From positions 1 to 56,619 of the forward strand of contig PNAA01000040.1 in the NCBI GenBank assembly GCA_003169975.1: a stretch of DNA of 56,619 nucleotides. The letters run 5' to 3'. The position numbers and the translations under genes are program-made. The notes below the pieces were generated by a model. That model was not told the DNA's origin, made no database searches, and saw only the letters and a program-made list of their open reading frames with translations. Of this stretch, positions 1 through 8,057 are shown one piece after another (positions within the stretch are counted from its first letter, which is position 1; each line of letters starts with the position of its first letter). The DNA is from Spartobacteria bacterium. GTDB lineage: Bacteria > Verrucomicrobiota > Verrucomicrobiia > Chthoniobacterales > UBA10450.

Positions 1-479
1 GCTACTTTTCGGACAGCCTCTAGCACGTTGCCACGATTGACGTAGAGTCCGGAGAAATCCGGCTGCAACTGTATCGCGCGATTGATGTCGGCCATTGCGC
101 GGTCGAATTGCGAGCGGTGCATGAAGAGTCGCGCGCGCGTCTGATAACCTCGAAAATAATTAGGGGCGAGGCGAATGGCTTCTTCTGCATCGGCCATCGC
201 TCTCTCAAAGTCCTCCTTAAGGACGTATTCGCCTCCGCGCTGCCCATACAGTTCGGCTGCCATATGGCGTGACGGTTTCAACAAGAGTGCTTCCGAAAAG
301 TCGAAGATCGCCTGGTCATACTGCTTTCGATACTCGTGAGCGTTGCCCCGGGCGAGCAGAGCCGCAATCGCCGGAGTCGTTTCCAGCTTTGCCGCAGTCG
401 CGCCCTGCAGAAATGCGCCGACGACGCACATCGCCACCAAGGCTACCGGGATTCGAAGCATTAACGCGCGGACAAACAT
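1..479 (-). CDS. Secreted TPR-repeat protein, 3' end cut off by window edge
   Basis: Reading the minus strand from an ATG at 479 gives an open frame of about 159 codons that runs off the left edge without a stop. The N-terminus (MFVRALMLRIPVALVAMCVV, then AFLQGATA) is a clear signal peptide. It is followed by two to three tetratricopeptide-like helical repeats: a segment with EYRKQYDQAIFDFSEALLLK, a second with FERAMADAEEAIRLAPNYF and a third with FDRAMADINRAIQLQPDF. TPR repeats mediate protein-protein contacts; no enzymatic function can be proposed. The C-terminus is outside the window, so any further domain is unseen. Confidence 0.8.
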   Translation of the reverse strand, partial: MFVRALMLRIPVALVAMCVVGAFLQGATAAKLETTPAIAALLARGNAHEYRKQYDQAIFDFSEALLLKPSRHMAAELYGQRGGEYVLKEDFERAMADAEEAIRLAPNYFRGYQTRARLFMHRSQFDRAMADINRAIQLQPDFSGLYVNRGNVLEAVRKV

Positions 480-851
480 AGCTTAACCAGAGCGACTCCG
501 TCGCTCGACCCAGCGACGCTGACGGAGGTGTTGGGGTAGCGCCTCATGCGCAAGTCGGATGGGAGGATTATCCATCGCCTGGCATCGTCATGAGCAGAAA
601 TCTTTTCTGCCTATTTCCTGGGGTTGCCTCAAGTATCGGCGGGAAGTGCGGAAGCGGGGTCGGCATGTTTCGCGGTGATGACGCGGAAAGAATAGCGTTT
701 TCAATCGGAGTGGGAAGCTAATTCGGCGGGCGCGGATCGCGGGCACACCCCTGCGCGTGCGGAGCTTTTAGGCGAGGCGCCAAAAAGAACGGGCGGGGCG
801 CCCGCGCTCTCCGGAAGACAGAATACGGAAGCCGGCAGCGGCCGGCGCCAG
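480..851. other. Intergenic region with one terminator-like repeat
   Basis: No credible coding sequence was found in this 372-bp gap. It holds the first copy of a direct repeat (739-812) described separately, lying just downstream of the minus-strand VOC gene end. The remainder shows no promoter or RNA signature I can support. Confidence 0.5.
739..812. repeat. Intergenic direct repeat, copy 1, with terminator-like hairpin
   Basis: About 74 bp closely matching 2133-2206 in the same orientation. Both contain the block GGAGCTTTT..GGCGAGGCGCC followed by AAAAAG, which folds as a short GC hairpin (GGCG/CGCC) flanked by a T-run on one side and an A-run on the other. That is the layout of a bidirectional intrinsic terminator. 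A GC-rich imperfect palindrome (GGGCGGGGCGCCCGC) follows. Copy 1 lies past the 3' end of the VOC gene. The repeat nature is directly visible; a role in termination is inference. Confidence 0.6.
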
Positions 852-1268
852 CTATTTCGAATCGGAGAACTTAAGCCCGGCTTTTTGCACCTCCTGGTAG
901 GGTAGGAGCCAGACGAGCGATTCGTCGTGCAGGTCGACGACCTGGATGCGGTTGCCGAAGGGGTCGTGGAAATCGCAGCGAAAGCCCGGGATCAACTGGA
1001 GGCCGTATTTCTTGGTCAGCTTTTTGCGCACTTCCTCCAACTGCGCTTCGTCGCGCACGATGAGTCCGAAATGCCTCGTCCGGTCGGGGTGCAGTTTTTC
1101 CACCTCGAAGAGGGCGAGGAATTGGTGCGCGCCGATCTTGAAGAAGGCGTCGCCTTCGCCCTCCTCCATCTTCTCAAGCTGGAAGACGTCCTGGTAAAAC
1201 GCGACCGCCTTGGCGACGTCGTCGACCTCGATCGCGATGTGGTTGATGCCGTAAACTCGGACGCTCAT
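852..1268 (-). CDS. VOC (glyoxalase/dioxygenase) superfamily protein
   Basis: A 138-residue protein, the usual length for a single-module vicinal oxygen chelate protein. It opens with GINHIAIEVDDVAKAVAFYQ, the classic first beta-alpha-beta unit with the early metal-ligand His. HFGLIVRD begins the second half, and FHDPFGNRIQVVDL closes the second unit, with the typical DP.GN turn. Members bind a divalent metal and catalyse isomerisation, epimerisation or ring cleavage of small substrates, or bind drugs. Nothing here tells the substrate. It lies 15 bp upstream of the secreted protein gene on the same strand. Confidence 0.85.
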   Translation of the reverse strand: MSVRVYGINHIAIEVDDVAKAVAFYQDVFQLEKMEEGEGDAFFKIGAHQFLALFEVEKLHPDRTRHFGLIVRDEAQLEEVRKKLTKKYGLQLIPGFRCDFHDPFGNRIQVVDLHDESLVWLLPYQEVQKAGLKFSDSK

Positions 1269-1283
1269 CGGTTGACTAACGAG

Positions 1284-1988
1284 TCAAGGTTGACGGATTA
1301 ACCTTGTGACCCGGGGGTTATCCAGGCCGAGGTCCCAGATCCAAAAGGGATAGAAGTAGCCGGGCTGGCCCAGCTCGACGCCCATGGTTTCCACATCCTG
1401 CATCAGGGCCTGCCAATCGGCGTCGGTGCCGGGCTTGCCGTTGCCCTTGGTCACGACCCAGCCGGACGGGATGGTGGCCGAGGCGGCGTCGACCGGGAAT
1501 TTGTAGGTGTGCCAGCCAACGGGGAGCTTCGAGATGTCGGTGCCGATGTAGTAGGCGTCGACGCCCTTGGTGAAATCGCCGGTGCCGAGGGTGGTGTTGA
1601 GGTCGAGGGTGACGGCGCGGTCGGGGACTTCGAGTCCGCTGAAGATGTCGATGTCGAAGGCAAGGGTGCCGACTCTTTTCTGGGCGAAGTTACCGAGGAA
1701 GTAGGCGGTGCTTGTGCCGAGCGGGACATACCAGGTGGGGACGGCGGCATCGGCGCTGGCGCGAAGGTAGGGGCCGGGGTTTCCGCCGTCGGGCTCGATG
1801 GTGGCGGGGTTGGTGGTCAGGTGCCAGTCGCCGTTGTTGCTGCCGTTGTCGAAGGTCTCGACAAATCCGGCGCACATCGTGGGGATGGTCAGGGAGCAGA
1901 GCAACGGGACGAGTTGCCAAAGCCGGAGGATGCGAGTGGATGAGGGATGGATGACGGCGGGCGCCGGGAAATTTGAAATTTGATGCAT
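1284..1988 (-). CDS. Secreted beta-sandwich protein of unknown function
   Basis: The open frame extends back to 2177, but that extension runs through the repeat at 2133-2206 and has no coding character. I place the start at the ATG at 1988, giving about 234 residues. A hydrophobic signal segment (LWQLVPLLCSLTIPTMCAGF) follows about 23 residues after that start, then FVETFDNGSNNGDWHL, the opening typical of laminin-B or carbohydrate-binding jelly-roll domains. The rest is beta-rich with conserved Trp and Gly residues. It is probably exported to the periplasm or surface. No catalytic motif is evident, so sugar binding is only a guess. Confidence 0.65.
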   Translation of the reverse strand: MHQISNFPAPAVIHPSSTRILRLWQLVPLLCSLTIPTMCAGFVETFDNGSNNGDWHLTTNPATIEPDGGNPGPYLRASADAAVPTWYVPLGTSTAYFLGNFAQKRVGTLAFDIDIFSGLEVPDRAVTLDLNTTLGTGDFTKGVDAYYIGTDISKLPVGWHTYKFPVDAASATIPSGWVVTKGNGKPGTDADWQALMQDVETMGVELGQPGYFYPFWIWDLGLDNPRVTRLIRQP

Positions 1989-2132
1989 GGAAATGAAATC
2001 CGGCTGCCGCGGGAGAATGTCAATCCTCGGGGTGGGGCGGTGGTTTTTGGGACGGGAATTTGCAAAGAATAGCCGCGCATAGTGCAGGACTCCGGGGAAC
2101 GCGGGAGACTCGCCTGCTGTGGCACGCGCCTC

Positions 2133-2206
2133 GCGGGACACACCCCTGGGCGCGCGGAGCTTTTGGCGAGGCGCCAAAAAGAGCAGGCGGGGCGCCTGCG
2201 CTCCCC
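2133..2206. repeat. Intergenic direct repeat, copy 2, with terminator-like hairpin
   Basis: Second copy of the repeat at 739-812, same orientation, with CTTTTGGCG-AG-GCGCCAAAAAG as its core hairpin. It lies between the DDAH-like gene (ending at 2274) and the secreted protein gene, both on the minus strand, where a terminator would be sensible. A third copy was not found in the window. Confidence 0.6.
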
Positions 2207-2273
2207 ATAATTCTGATGGCGCGCCGTCGTCGAAAGAAAGGACGCTAAGCAGGGCCGGGGTCAGCGCCCCCGG

Positions 2274-3146
2274 CTACAGGTGTCGCTGTAAAGGTCGGGT
2301 GAGACAGGTCGGGCCGCCGCCGCCTTTGCGGCTGATTTCGTTTCCTTCATACTCGAGGACGTGGACGCCAGCGGACTCGAGTCGCGCGCGGGTGATCGGG
2401 TTGCCCGCGACCATTACACAGCGGCGCGGCGCGAGCGCGAGGACGTTTGCGCCCATGGTCGCGAACTCTTGCTCAGGGACCTCGACCAGCGTCATGCCTT
2501 GCTCCAATAACCGTTCGCGGAATGGGACTGGCATGAGCGGCGAATAGACGGCGGCCAGGTCGCGATCCACCGGACTAACGATCGACATGAGATGAAAGAC
2601 GTCGCCTTCGCCTCGCCAGTGGGGCAGGGGGACGATGAGCATCTCGTCGATGCTGTCGCCGAGGAAGGCTCGGAGTTGCGCGATGCCGGAATCATTCGTG
2701 CGATAACCGCGGCCGACCGCGATCGTGCGCTCGTCCAGCCAGGCGACATCGCCGCCTTCCAGCCGACCAGGCGGCTGGATCGTGCCAAGGATGTTGTAAC
2801 CGAGCGCGCGCAAGGCCGTTTCCTGCGCGGCAGGCTCGCCCGCGCGTTGCGGCTTGCCCATGCGGCAAGGGATAACTCCGCGATCGTAAACGACCGCGGC
2901 GTCCCGGACGTAGATGGAATCCAACCCGACGCCTTCTGCTTTCGGCAGCATCGCGATTTCGCAACCCGAGGTGCGCAGGAGTGCGAGGAAGTTTTCGTAT
3001 TCATCGATCGCGCGCGCGAAATCCGGCGCGGCGGTAAAGTTCAGGTCCTGCCACTCGGCGGCGATCGCCTTCGGTCCTTGAAACGCGTCGCGCGCGTGTT
3101 TAACCAAGAGGCGCGTGATGGCTCCAAACTCAGACTGGCTGGTCAT
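2274..3146 (-). CDS. Dimethylarginine dimethylaminohydrolase / arginine deiminase family hydrolase
   Basis: About 290 residues from the ATG at 3146; an upstream TTG at 3155 is the alternative. The pentein-fold guanidine-hydrolase features are present: LDSIYVRDAAVV, EGGDVAWLDE (acidic substrate-binding motif), the internal catalytic His region LPHWRGEGDVFHL, and the C-terminal nucleophile motif GGGGPTCLTRPL with the catalytic Cys in the expected place. Family members hydrolyse methylated arginine to citrulline and methylamine, or act on related guanidines. It is likely cytosolic. The exact substrate cannot be assigned. Confidence 0.85.
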   Translation of the reverse strand: MTSQSEFGAITRLLVKHARDAFQGPKAIAAEWQDLNFTAAPDFARAIDEYENFLALLRTSGCEIAMLPKAEGVGLDSIYVRDAAVVYDRGVIPCRMGKPQRAGEPAAQETALRALGYNILGTIQPPGRLEGGDVAWLDERTIAVGRGYRTNDSGIAQLRAFLGDSIDEMLIVPLPHWRGEGDVFHLMSIVSPVDRDLAAVYSPLMPVPFRERLLEQGMTLVEVPEQEFATMGANVLALAPRRCVMVAGNPITRARLESAGVHVLEYEGNEISRKGGGGPTCLTRPLQRHL

Positions 3147-3202
3147 GACCGGCAATCCAGAAGTTGTGCATAACGAATAAAAGAGCGCTGGGTCCGCGCC
3201 GC

Positions 3203-4048
3203 TTATTCAAAATACGGGCGCAATTGCGCGTATCTCTTCGCTCCGATACCTTTGACCCGCTGCAATTCATCCGCGCTTTTGAATGGCCGCGCGTCGATGA
3301 TTCTTTTCGCGAGGACCAAACCGATCCCCGGTACTTCCTGCAACGCTCCAATGCTGGCGTTGTTCACATCGAGCTTCGCTCCTGACGCCGGCATTTTGCC
3401 GGCGGATCTATCCGCGGGTTGCGCTGGTTTCGGGTGAAAGAAAGCGTCGAAATAATCCGAGCTCGCTCCCGGCTGGCTGACTGCGCGGGTATTCAAGCGG
3501 CCGGCGCCGATGCCCCAGCCGCCAATCTTTTCATCCTTCGCCGTTCTTTCGAGCTGTTCCAGCTTGCGCCACTCGACTTCCGGTGTGTTCATGCCGGGCG
3601 CATCGGAAGCCGCTCCGTAAACGCGTGCCAGGCCGTTCGCGACCAATTGCTCGGCGAGGTCCGCGGTGTCGGCCTGCACGAACGCGAAGTAACGCGGCAG
3701 CCGACTGCGGCCGCGAGCGTCCTGTTTGCAGGTGCGGACGGTGAACGGTTGCGCGAGCTTTTGGCGGGTAAAACACTCGCCCTCGAGCCCGATCTGGAGC
3801 GTTTGCGGGAGGGTGACCCCGAAGTATTTCGCCTGCTCGGCGACCCGCTCCGGCAGGCTCGCGTCGGTCTCGGGCGCGTCGACAAAATAAAGTCGGAAGA
3901 TGTATTCCCGACCCGCCGCCCGGACATGAAAGCTGTCGGCATCGTTCGCCGGGTTGGGCAGCAAGCGGCAGTCTTTCAAGGTCACCCAGTGCGTGCTCGC
4001 CTGCGCGACTGCGACTAACGAAAAAAAGAGAATCAGCAGCCGTTTCAT
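3203..4048 (-). CDS. Exported thermonuclease-type nuclease fused to a ComEA-like helix-hairpin-helix domain
   Basis: The ATG at 4048 starts a signal peptide (MKRLLILFFSLVAVAQA); a GTG at 4063 is a possible earlier start. Residues about 40-165 match the staphylococcal nuclease (SNase) fold, with the metal-binding stretch RLYFVDAPETDASLPERVAE and a GLARVYG helix near the end. The C-terminal 65 residues, after a Pro-rich linker, form a DNA-binding helix-hairpin-helix pair (LDVNNASIGALQEVPGIGLV and GIGAKRYAQLRPYF) as in competence protein ComEA. This fits extracytoplasmic DNA cleavage with its own DNA grip. It follows the LolC/E gene closely. Confidence 0.85.
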   Translation of the reverse strand: MKRLLILFFSLVAVAQASTHWVTLKDCRLLPNPANDADSFHVRAAGREYIFRLYFVDAPETDASLPERVAEQAKYFGVTLPQTLQIGLEGECFTRQKLAQPFTVRTCKQDARGRSRLPRYFAFVQADTADLAEQLVANGLARVYGAASDAPGMNTPEVEWRKLEQLERTAKDEKIGGWGIGAGRLNTRAVSQPGASSDYFDAFFHPKPAQPADRSAGKMPASGAKLDVNNASIGALQEVPGIGLVLAKRIIDARPFKSADELQRVKGIGAKRYAQLRPYFE

Positions 4049-4072
4049 GAACGAAGAGTTCACCAGCCGGAG

Positions 4073-5365
4073 TCATTCGTAGCGCAGGGCTTTCACCGGA
4101 TCAACGCGCGCCGCAAAATAAGCGGGGATGAGTGCGGCTAACGAACAAATGATAAAGGCCGCAATGCAGATCTTAACGACGTCGCTCGGGATCACTTCCG
4201 CCGGGATTTGCGAGAACTGATAAACTTCCCGCGGGAAAATCTCGATGTGCAGGGTGTGCGAGAGCCATTGGCTGAATTCATTCCGGAAACGGATCAACGT
4301 CATGCCAAGCCCGAGTCCGGTGAGCGTGCCGAAGACACCGACCACGATCCCCTGGAAAAGAAAAACGCCCATGATCTGCCCGATGGTCGCGCCGACCGCT
4401 TTCATGATGCCGATTTCGCGCCGCTTCTGTACGGTCACGGTGATGAGCGTGTTCATGATGCCGAACGCCGCGACGATGACGATGAAGAAAAGGAGGAACG
4501 CCATCACTGTGCGCTCCAGCCGCACGGCGTCGAAGTATTGCTTGTTCATCTCGATCCAGGTCTGCGCGTACTCCGGCGGCTTGAGGTATTTTTCGATCGC
4601 CTGTTTCACACGATCCACGTCGTAGGGATCGACGGTCTTGACCGTGAGGCCATGGAGTGAATCGCCGAGGCCGTAGAGTTCCTGCCCGACAAAAATCGGC
4701 ACGAGCAGAAACTCCGAGTCGTGCAGATACTGCCCGGTCTCGAAAATGCCGGTGACGGTGAGTTCCTTCGGGAGCACGACTTCGCGCAGATCGTTGACCG
4801 CCTGCTCTTTTTCGTCGCCCTTCTTTTGTTCGAGCGCTTTCAGCTTGTCGAGGACCTCGCCGAGGTTGCCGGGCGAATAGACGGTGATTTTGTCGCCGAC
4901 AGTGACGCCGAGTTTCTGCGCCAGCTCGATGCCGAGCACGGTGGAATCACCCTCGAGATCGAGTTTGCCGAGCTTGATGAATTTGCGCAGCGGAATGACT
5001 TTTTCTTCCTCCTCCGGATCGATGCCGCGGATCATCGGCGCGAGCCGGCGATTCTGGAACTCGACGATCACGGGCCCCTGGATGTAAGGGGCGGTCGCAA
5101 CCACGCCCGGCGTCTGGCGGATTTGCACCGTGAGTTCGCGCCAGTTGCGCATCACGTCGTCGGTCGTGACCAGAATGTGTGCGTCGAAGTCGATCACCTT
5201 TTGCTGCAGCTCGCGATCGAATCCGGTCATGACCGAGATAACGAGGATGAGGACCGTCACCCCCAGCGTCACGCCGAAGACCGAGACGAGAGTGATGATC
5301 GAGATGAAAGTGCGCTTCGGTTTGAGGTAACGCAGCGCGAGGAAAAGGCTGAACGGGAGTTTCAA
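4073..5365 (-). CDS. LolC/LolE-type lipoprotein-releasing ABC permease (FtsX family)
   Basis: 430 residues, normal for LolC/E. It begins at a TTG codon with KLPFSLFLALRYLKPKRTF, the family's characteristic N-terminus. One membrane helix follows at about 20-48, then a large periplasmic MacB-like domain, then three C-terminal helices: MAFLLFFIVIVAAFGIMNTL with TVQKRREIGIMKAVGATIGQ, then VFLFQGIVVGVFGTLTGLGL, then ICIAAFIICSLAALIPAYFA. The coupling-helix motif RREIGIMKAVGA contacts the ATPase LolD. It acts in the inner membrane, sending lipoproteins to the outer membrane, which implies a diderm cell. No LolD gene is adjacent. Confidence 0.9.
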   Translation of the reverse strand: MKLPFSLFLALRYLKPKRTFISIITLVSVFGVTLGVTVLILVISVMTGFDRELQQKVIDFDAHILVTTDDVMRNWRELTVQIRQTPGVVATAPYIQGPVIVEFQNRRLAPMIRGIDPEEEEKVIPLRKFIKLGKLDLEGDSTVLGIELAQKLGVTVGDKITVYSPGNLGEVLDKLKALEQKKGDEKEQAVNDLREVVLPKELTVTGIFETGQYLHDSEFLLVPIFVGQELYGLGDSLHGLTVKTVDPYDVDRVKQAIEKYLKPPEYAQTWIEMNKQYFDAVRLERTVMAFLLFFIVIVAAFGIMNTLITVTVQKRREIGIMKAVGATIGQIMGVFLFQGIVVGVFGTLTGLGLGMTLIRFRNEFSQWLSHTLHIEIFPREVYQFSQIPAEVIPSDVVKICIAAFIICSLAALIPAYFAARVDPVKALRYE

Positions 5366-5478
5366 GGCAGCGATACGGTTGCCGAAATCGCCAATTTGCC
5401 AATGGGAATCGCCGCGGCCCGGTGCGCCCGGCGAAATCTTCGCTTGTCCAGGAGGGCGGCGATGAGCGATAAAGTTGC

Positions 5479-5619
5479 ATGCTTTGGACTATCGTAGTGA
5501 TTCTGCTCGTTCTTTGGCTGATCGGGTGGATCGGTTTTCATATTCTCGGGGCGGCGATTCATATTTTGTTGATCCTCGCGATCGTCTTCGTCGTCGTGGC
5601 GCTGGTGAAGGGCCTCTAG
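5479..5619 (+). CDS. 46-residue Lmo0937/DUF5670-type membrane peptide
   Basis: Too short for most ORF callers. Reading from the ATG at 5479 gives MLWTIVVILLVLWLIGWIGF followed by a second helix (AIHILLILAIVFVVVALVKGL) and a TAG stop. This matches the two-helix Lmo0937 family in length, the opening MLWTI and the ending LLxGL/LVKGL. The function of the family is unknown. The only good Shine-Dalgarno sequence (AGGAGG at about 5450) sits ahead of an out-of-frame ATG at 5463. That ATG opens an 11-codon reading frame ending inside this gene, so coupled translation is possible. Confidence 0.75.
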   Translation: MLWTIVVILLVLWLIGWIGFHILGAAIHILLILAIVFVVVALVKGL

Positions 5620-5695
5620 CGGGCGAGGGCTCGGATTTCTAAATCACGACCGTCCAGTTGAGCCGCCGAGCGACCAAGGCGAGGCTCGGGGCGCG

Positions 5696-7495
5696 ATGAC
5701 GGACGACATTGTCGGGATTGATCTGGGGACGACCAACTCGCTCATCGGCGTGATGGAAGCGGGCTTCCCGATTCTCCTCGCCGATGCGAACGGCGCCCGC
5801 CTCACGCCGTCGGTCGTGCATTTCCCCGAGACTGGCGAACCGGTTGTCGGCGCAGCCGCGAGCCGGATGCGCGCGCGGCAGCCGCAATCGACCGTCTACT
5901 CCGCCAAACGCCTGATCGGATTGCGTGGCGAGGATCTTCCGCCAGAGCACACGCCGGCGGATTATCGGGTCGTTAGGCAAACCGGGCAGCCGCTGCGCAT
6001 CCAGATCCGTGACCGGCAGTATGCTCCGGAGGAAATCTCGACGCTCGTCCTGAAAAAGTTGAAGGCCGATGCCGAGGCGGCGCTGGAGCGGACGGTCGCG
6101 CGCGCGGTCATCACGGTGCCGGCCTACTTCAACGATGCGCAACGTAACGCGACGAAAGCGGCCGGCGAAGCGGCCGGTTTCACGGTCGAGCGCATCATCA
6201 ACGAACCGACCGCGGCGGCGCTCGCCTACGGGCTCGACAAGCTTGAGGCGAAATCGAAGATCGCGGTTTACGATCTCGGCGGCGGCACGTTCGACATTTC
6301 GATTCTCGAATTGGACAACGGCGTTTTCCAGGTGCTCGCGACCAGTGGTGACACGCACCTCGGCGGAGACGACGTGGATGAAGCGCTGGTCGCGGAGTGC
6401 GGATTGCTGATTGCTGATTGGCAGAAACGGGAACTGGTGATCGAAGCCAAGCACCGGCTCTCGACGGAAATGAGCGTGCGGATTGATGTGCCTTTCGTCG
6501 AGGGAAAAAACCTCACCTACGAGCTGACGCGCGACGCGCTGGAGAAGATCGCGCGGCCCATCATCCAGCGGACACGCACCCACTGCCTGCGCGCGCTGAC
6601 CGACTCGAAGCTGGCCGCGGCGGACCTCGACGAGGTCATTCTCGTCGGCGGGATGACGCGCATGCCGCTCGTCAGGCAGCTTGTCGCCGATCTCTTTGGA
6701 CGCGAACCGAACATTTCGCAGAATCCGGACGAAGCAGTTGCGCTCGGCGCTACCATTCAAGCGGGCATTCTTTCCGGCGCGTTACGCGACGTCGTGCTCC
6801 TGGACGTGACGCCGCTGTCGTTAGGCATCGAAACCTTCGGCGGTTTGATGAATGTGATTATTCCGCGCAACTCGACCATTCCGGTGAAAGCCGGCGAGAT
6901 GTTCACCACCGCGGTCAACCAGCAGCGCGCAATGAAAATCAAAGTCCTGCAAGGCGAGCGCGAGATGGCGGCCGACAATTGGACGCTGGGCGAATTCGAG
7001 CTCGAATTCCAGCCGGCGCCGAAAGGGATCGCCCGGGTCGGCGTGCAGTTTGAGATCGACGCGAACGGCATTCTCCAGGTGCTCGCCCGGGACACGAAGA
7101 CCGGCGCGGAAAAGGTCGTGGCCCTAACGAGCGCAGTCGACGCTTCCGACGAAGCGGTCGAGGCGATGATTGCGGATTCGCTCGAACACGCCTTCGAAGA
7201 CATGAGCGAGCGGGTTTGGACCGAGACGCGGCTCAAATCGGAGGAAATGCTGGCCGCGGTCGAGCAGGCTTTACAGCTCGCCGGAAAGCGCCTGACCGCA
7301 GCGGAGCGAGACCGGATCGAGCAGGGGGCGAACGAAGTGCGCCGGGCGATACAGACTCACGAAACGCCCCGGCTGAAAGCCGCGAATGCCGCGCTCAATG
7401 ACGCCACGCAGGTACTCGCCGCGCTGATCGTCGAGCAGGCGATGAAGGAGGCAGCGACGACAGCCTCCCAAGCTACCATGCCTAAGATGCGATAA
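5696..7495 (+). CDS. Hsp70-family chaperone (DnaK/HscA-like)
   Basis: 599 residues. The ATPase domain shows the phosphate-1 motif IVGIDLGTTNSLIGVMEAG, ARAVITVPAYFNDAQRNATK, NEPTAAALAYGLDKL, the phosphate-2 motif AVYDLGGGTFDISILEL and VILVGGMTRMPLVRQLV. The substrate-binding domain follows (LLDVTPLSLGIETFGG, then GILQVLARDTKTG), then a helical lid. It is shorter than a standard DnaK and lacks the acidic EEVD-like end. The stretch after GGDDVDEAL is about 14 residues shorter than in E. coli DnaK and coincides with a simple repeat (ATTGCTG repeated near 6400-6425). No dnaJ or grpE is nearby, so it is likely a second Hsp70 rather than the main one. Confidence 0.9.
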   Translation: MTDDIVGIDLGTTNSLIGVMEAGFPILLADANGARLTPSVVHFPETGEPVVGAAASRMRARQPQSTVYSAKRLIGLRGEDLPPEHTPADYRVVRQTGQPLRIQIRDRQYAPEEISTLVLKKLKADAEAALERTVARAVITVPAYFNDAQRNATKAAGEAAGFTVERIINEPTAAALAYGLDKLEAKSKIAVYDLGGGTFDISILELDNGVFQVLATSGDTHLGGDDVDEALVAECGLLIADWQKRELVIEAKHRLSTEMSVRIDVPFVEGKNLTYELTRDALEKIARPIIQRTRTHCLRALTDSKLAAADLDEVILVGGMTRMPLVRQLVADLFGREPNISQNPDEAVALGATIQAGILSGALRDVVLLDVTPLSLGIETFGGLMNVIIPRNSTIPVKAGEMFTTAVNQQRAMKIKVLQGEREMAADNWTLGEFELEFQPAPKGIARVGVQFEIDANGILQVLARDTKTGAEKVVALTSAVDASDEAVEAMIADSLEHAFEDMSERVWTETRLKSEEMLAAVEQALQLAGKRLTAAERDRIEQGANEVRRAIQTHETPRLKAANAALNDATQVLAALIVEQAMKEAATTASQATMPKMR

Positions 7496-7633
7496 GCGTC
7501 CGGTCTTGCGCGGACGAACGGCGGTCTCCGTTTAGCCGATCCAGTGCGCTTACTAGGCCCTGTCGACGACTGGCCGCCACGCATCCGCCGATTGCCATTG
7601 ACAGTCACGGTGCTTTTGGACCACGATCGCGGC

Positions 7634-7906
7634 ATGATGATTGTTCGCGTGTTGGGAGAGATTTTCGCGCTTTCGGCTCTCGCGTTCTGCACGACCACAG
7701 CGATGGGTGATGGCAGTTACTCGGGCCAGCCGCTTATCCATGCGGACTTTAGCCGGTTGGTTCCGATAACTTATCCTTTGGCAACAACCCGGTTTGATAG
7801 CCTCAAGCCAACGAGCTATCCAGTTATTCATCCTGGCGTCGCACGGGTTCACATTACTGAAAAGCTCGTGCACCCGACGGAGCAGCCGCTGTTGCGCACT
7901 AATTAG
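7634..7906 (+). CDS. Short secreted hypothetical protein
   Basis: From the ATG at 7634 (a second ATG follows directly) the frame gives about 90 residues. A plausible signal peptide (MMIVRVLGEIFALSALAFCT with a following AMG cleavage region) is followed by a Thr/Pro/His-rich tail without recognisable domains. The longer open frame back to 7544 has no coding character. I do not recognise a family, and being in a region with a broken gene it could itself be a remnant. Confidence 0.4.
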   Translation: MMIVRVLGEIFALSALAFCTTTAMGDGSYSGQPLIHADFSRLVPITYPLATTRFDSLKPTSYPVIHPGVARVHITEKLVHPTEQPLLRTN

Positions 7907-8057
7907 TAGCTGGGCACAGCAGGCGAGGGCGACTGGTCGTCGCGGAAAGTTTTGAAAGCGCCAATTATTTGCACCCCCCAACAGTGTCGATAGGAAGCTC
8001 TGCGGCATTTAGACTTCCTTTCGGAGGATACCCGGGCTTTTATTAGCCGGCCTTCAA

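Noticed and set aside
2492-3173. Long open frames overlapping the DDAH-like gene in other frames and on the other strand
   Set aside because: The DDAH-like frame holds a complete catalytic pattern; the others are Arg/Ser-rich shadows caused by high G+C.
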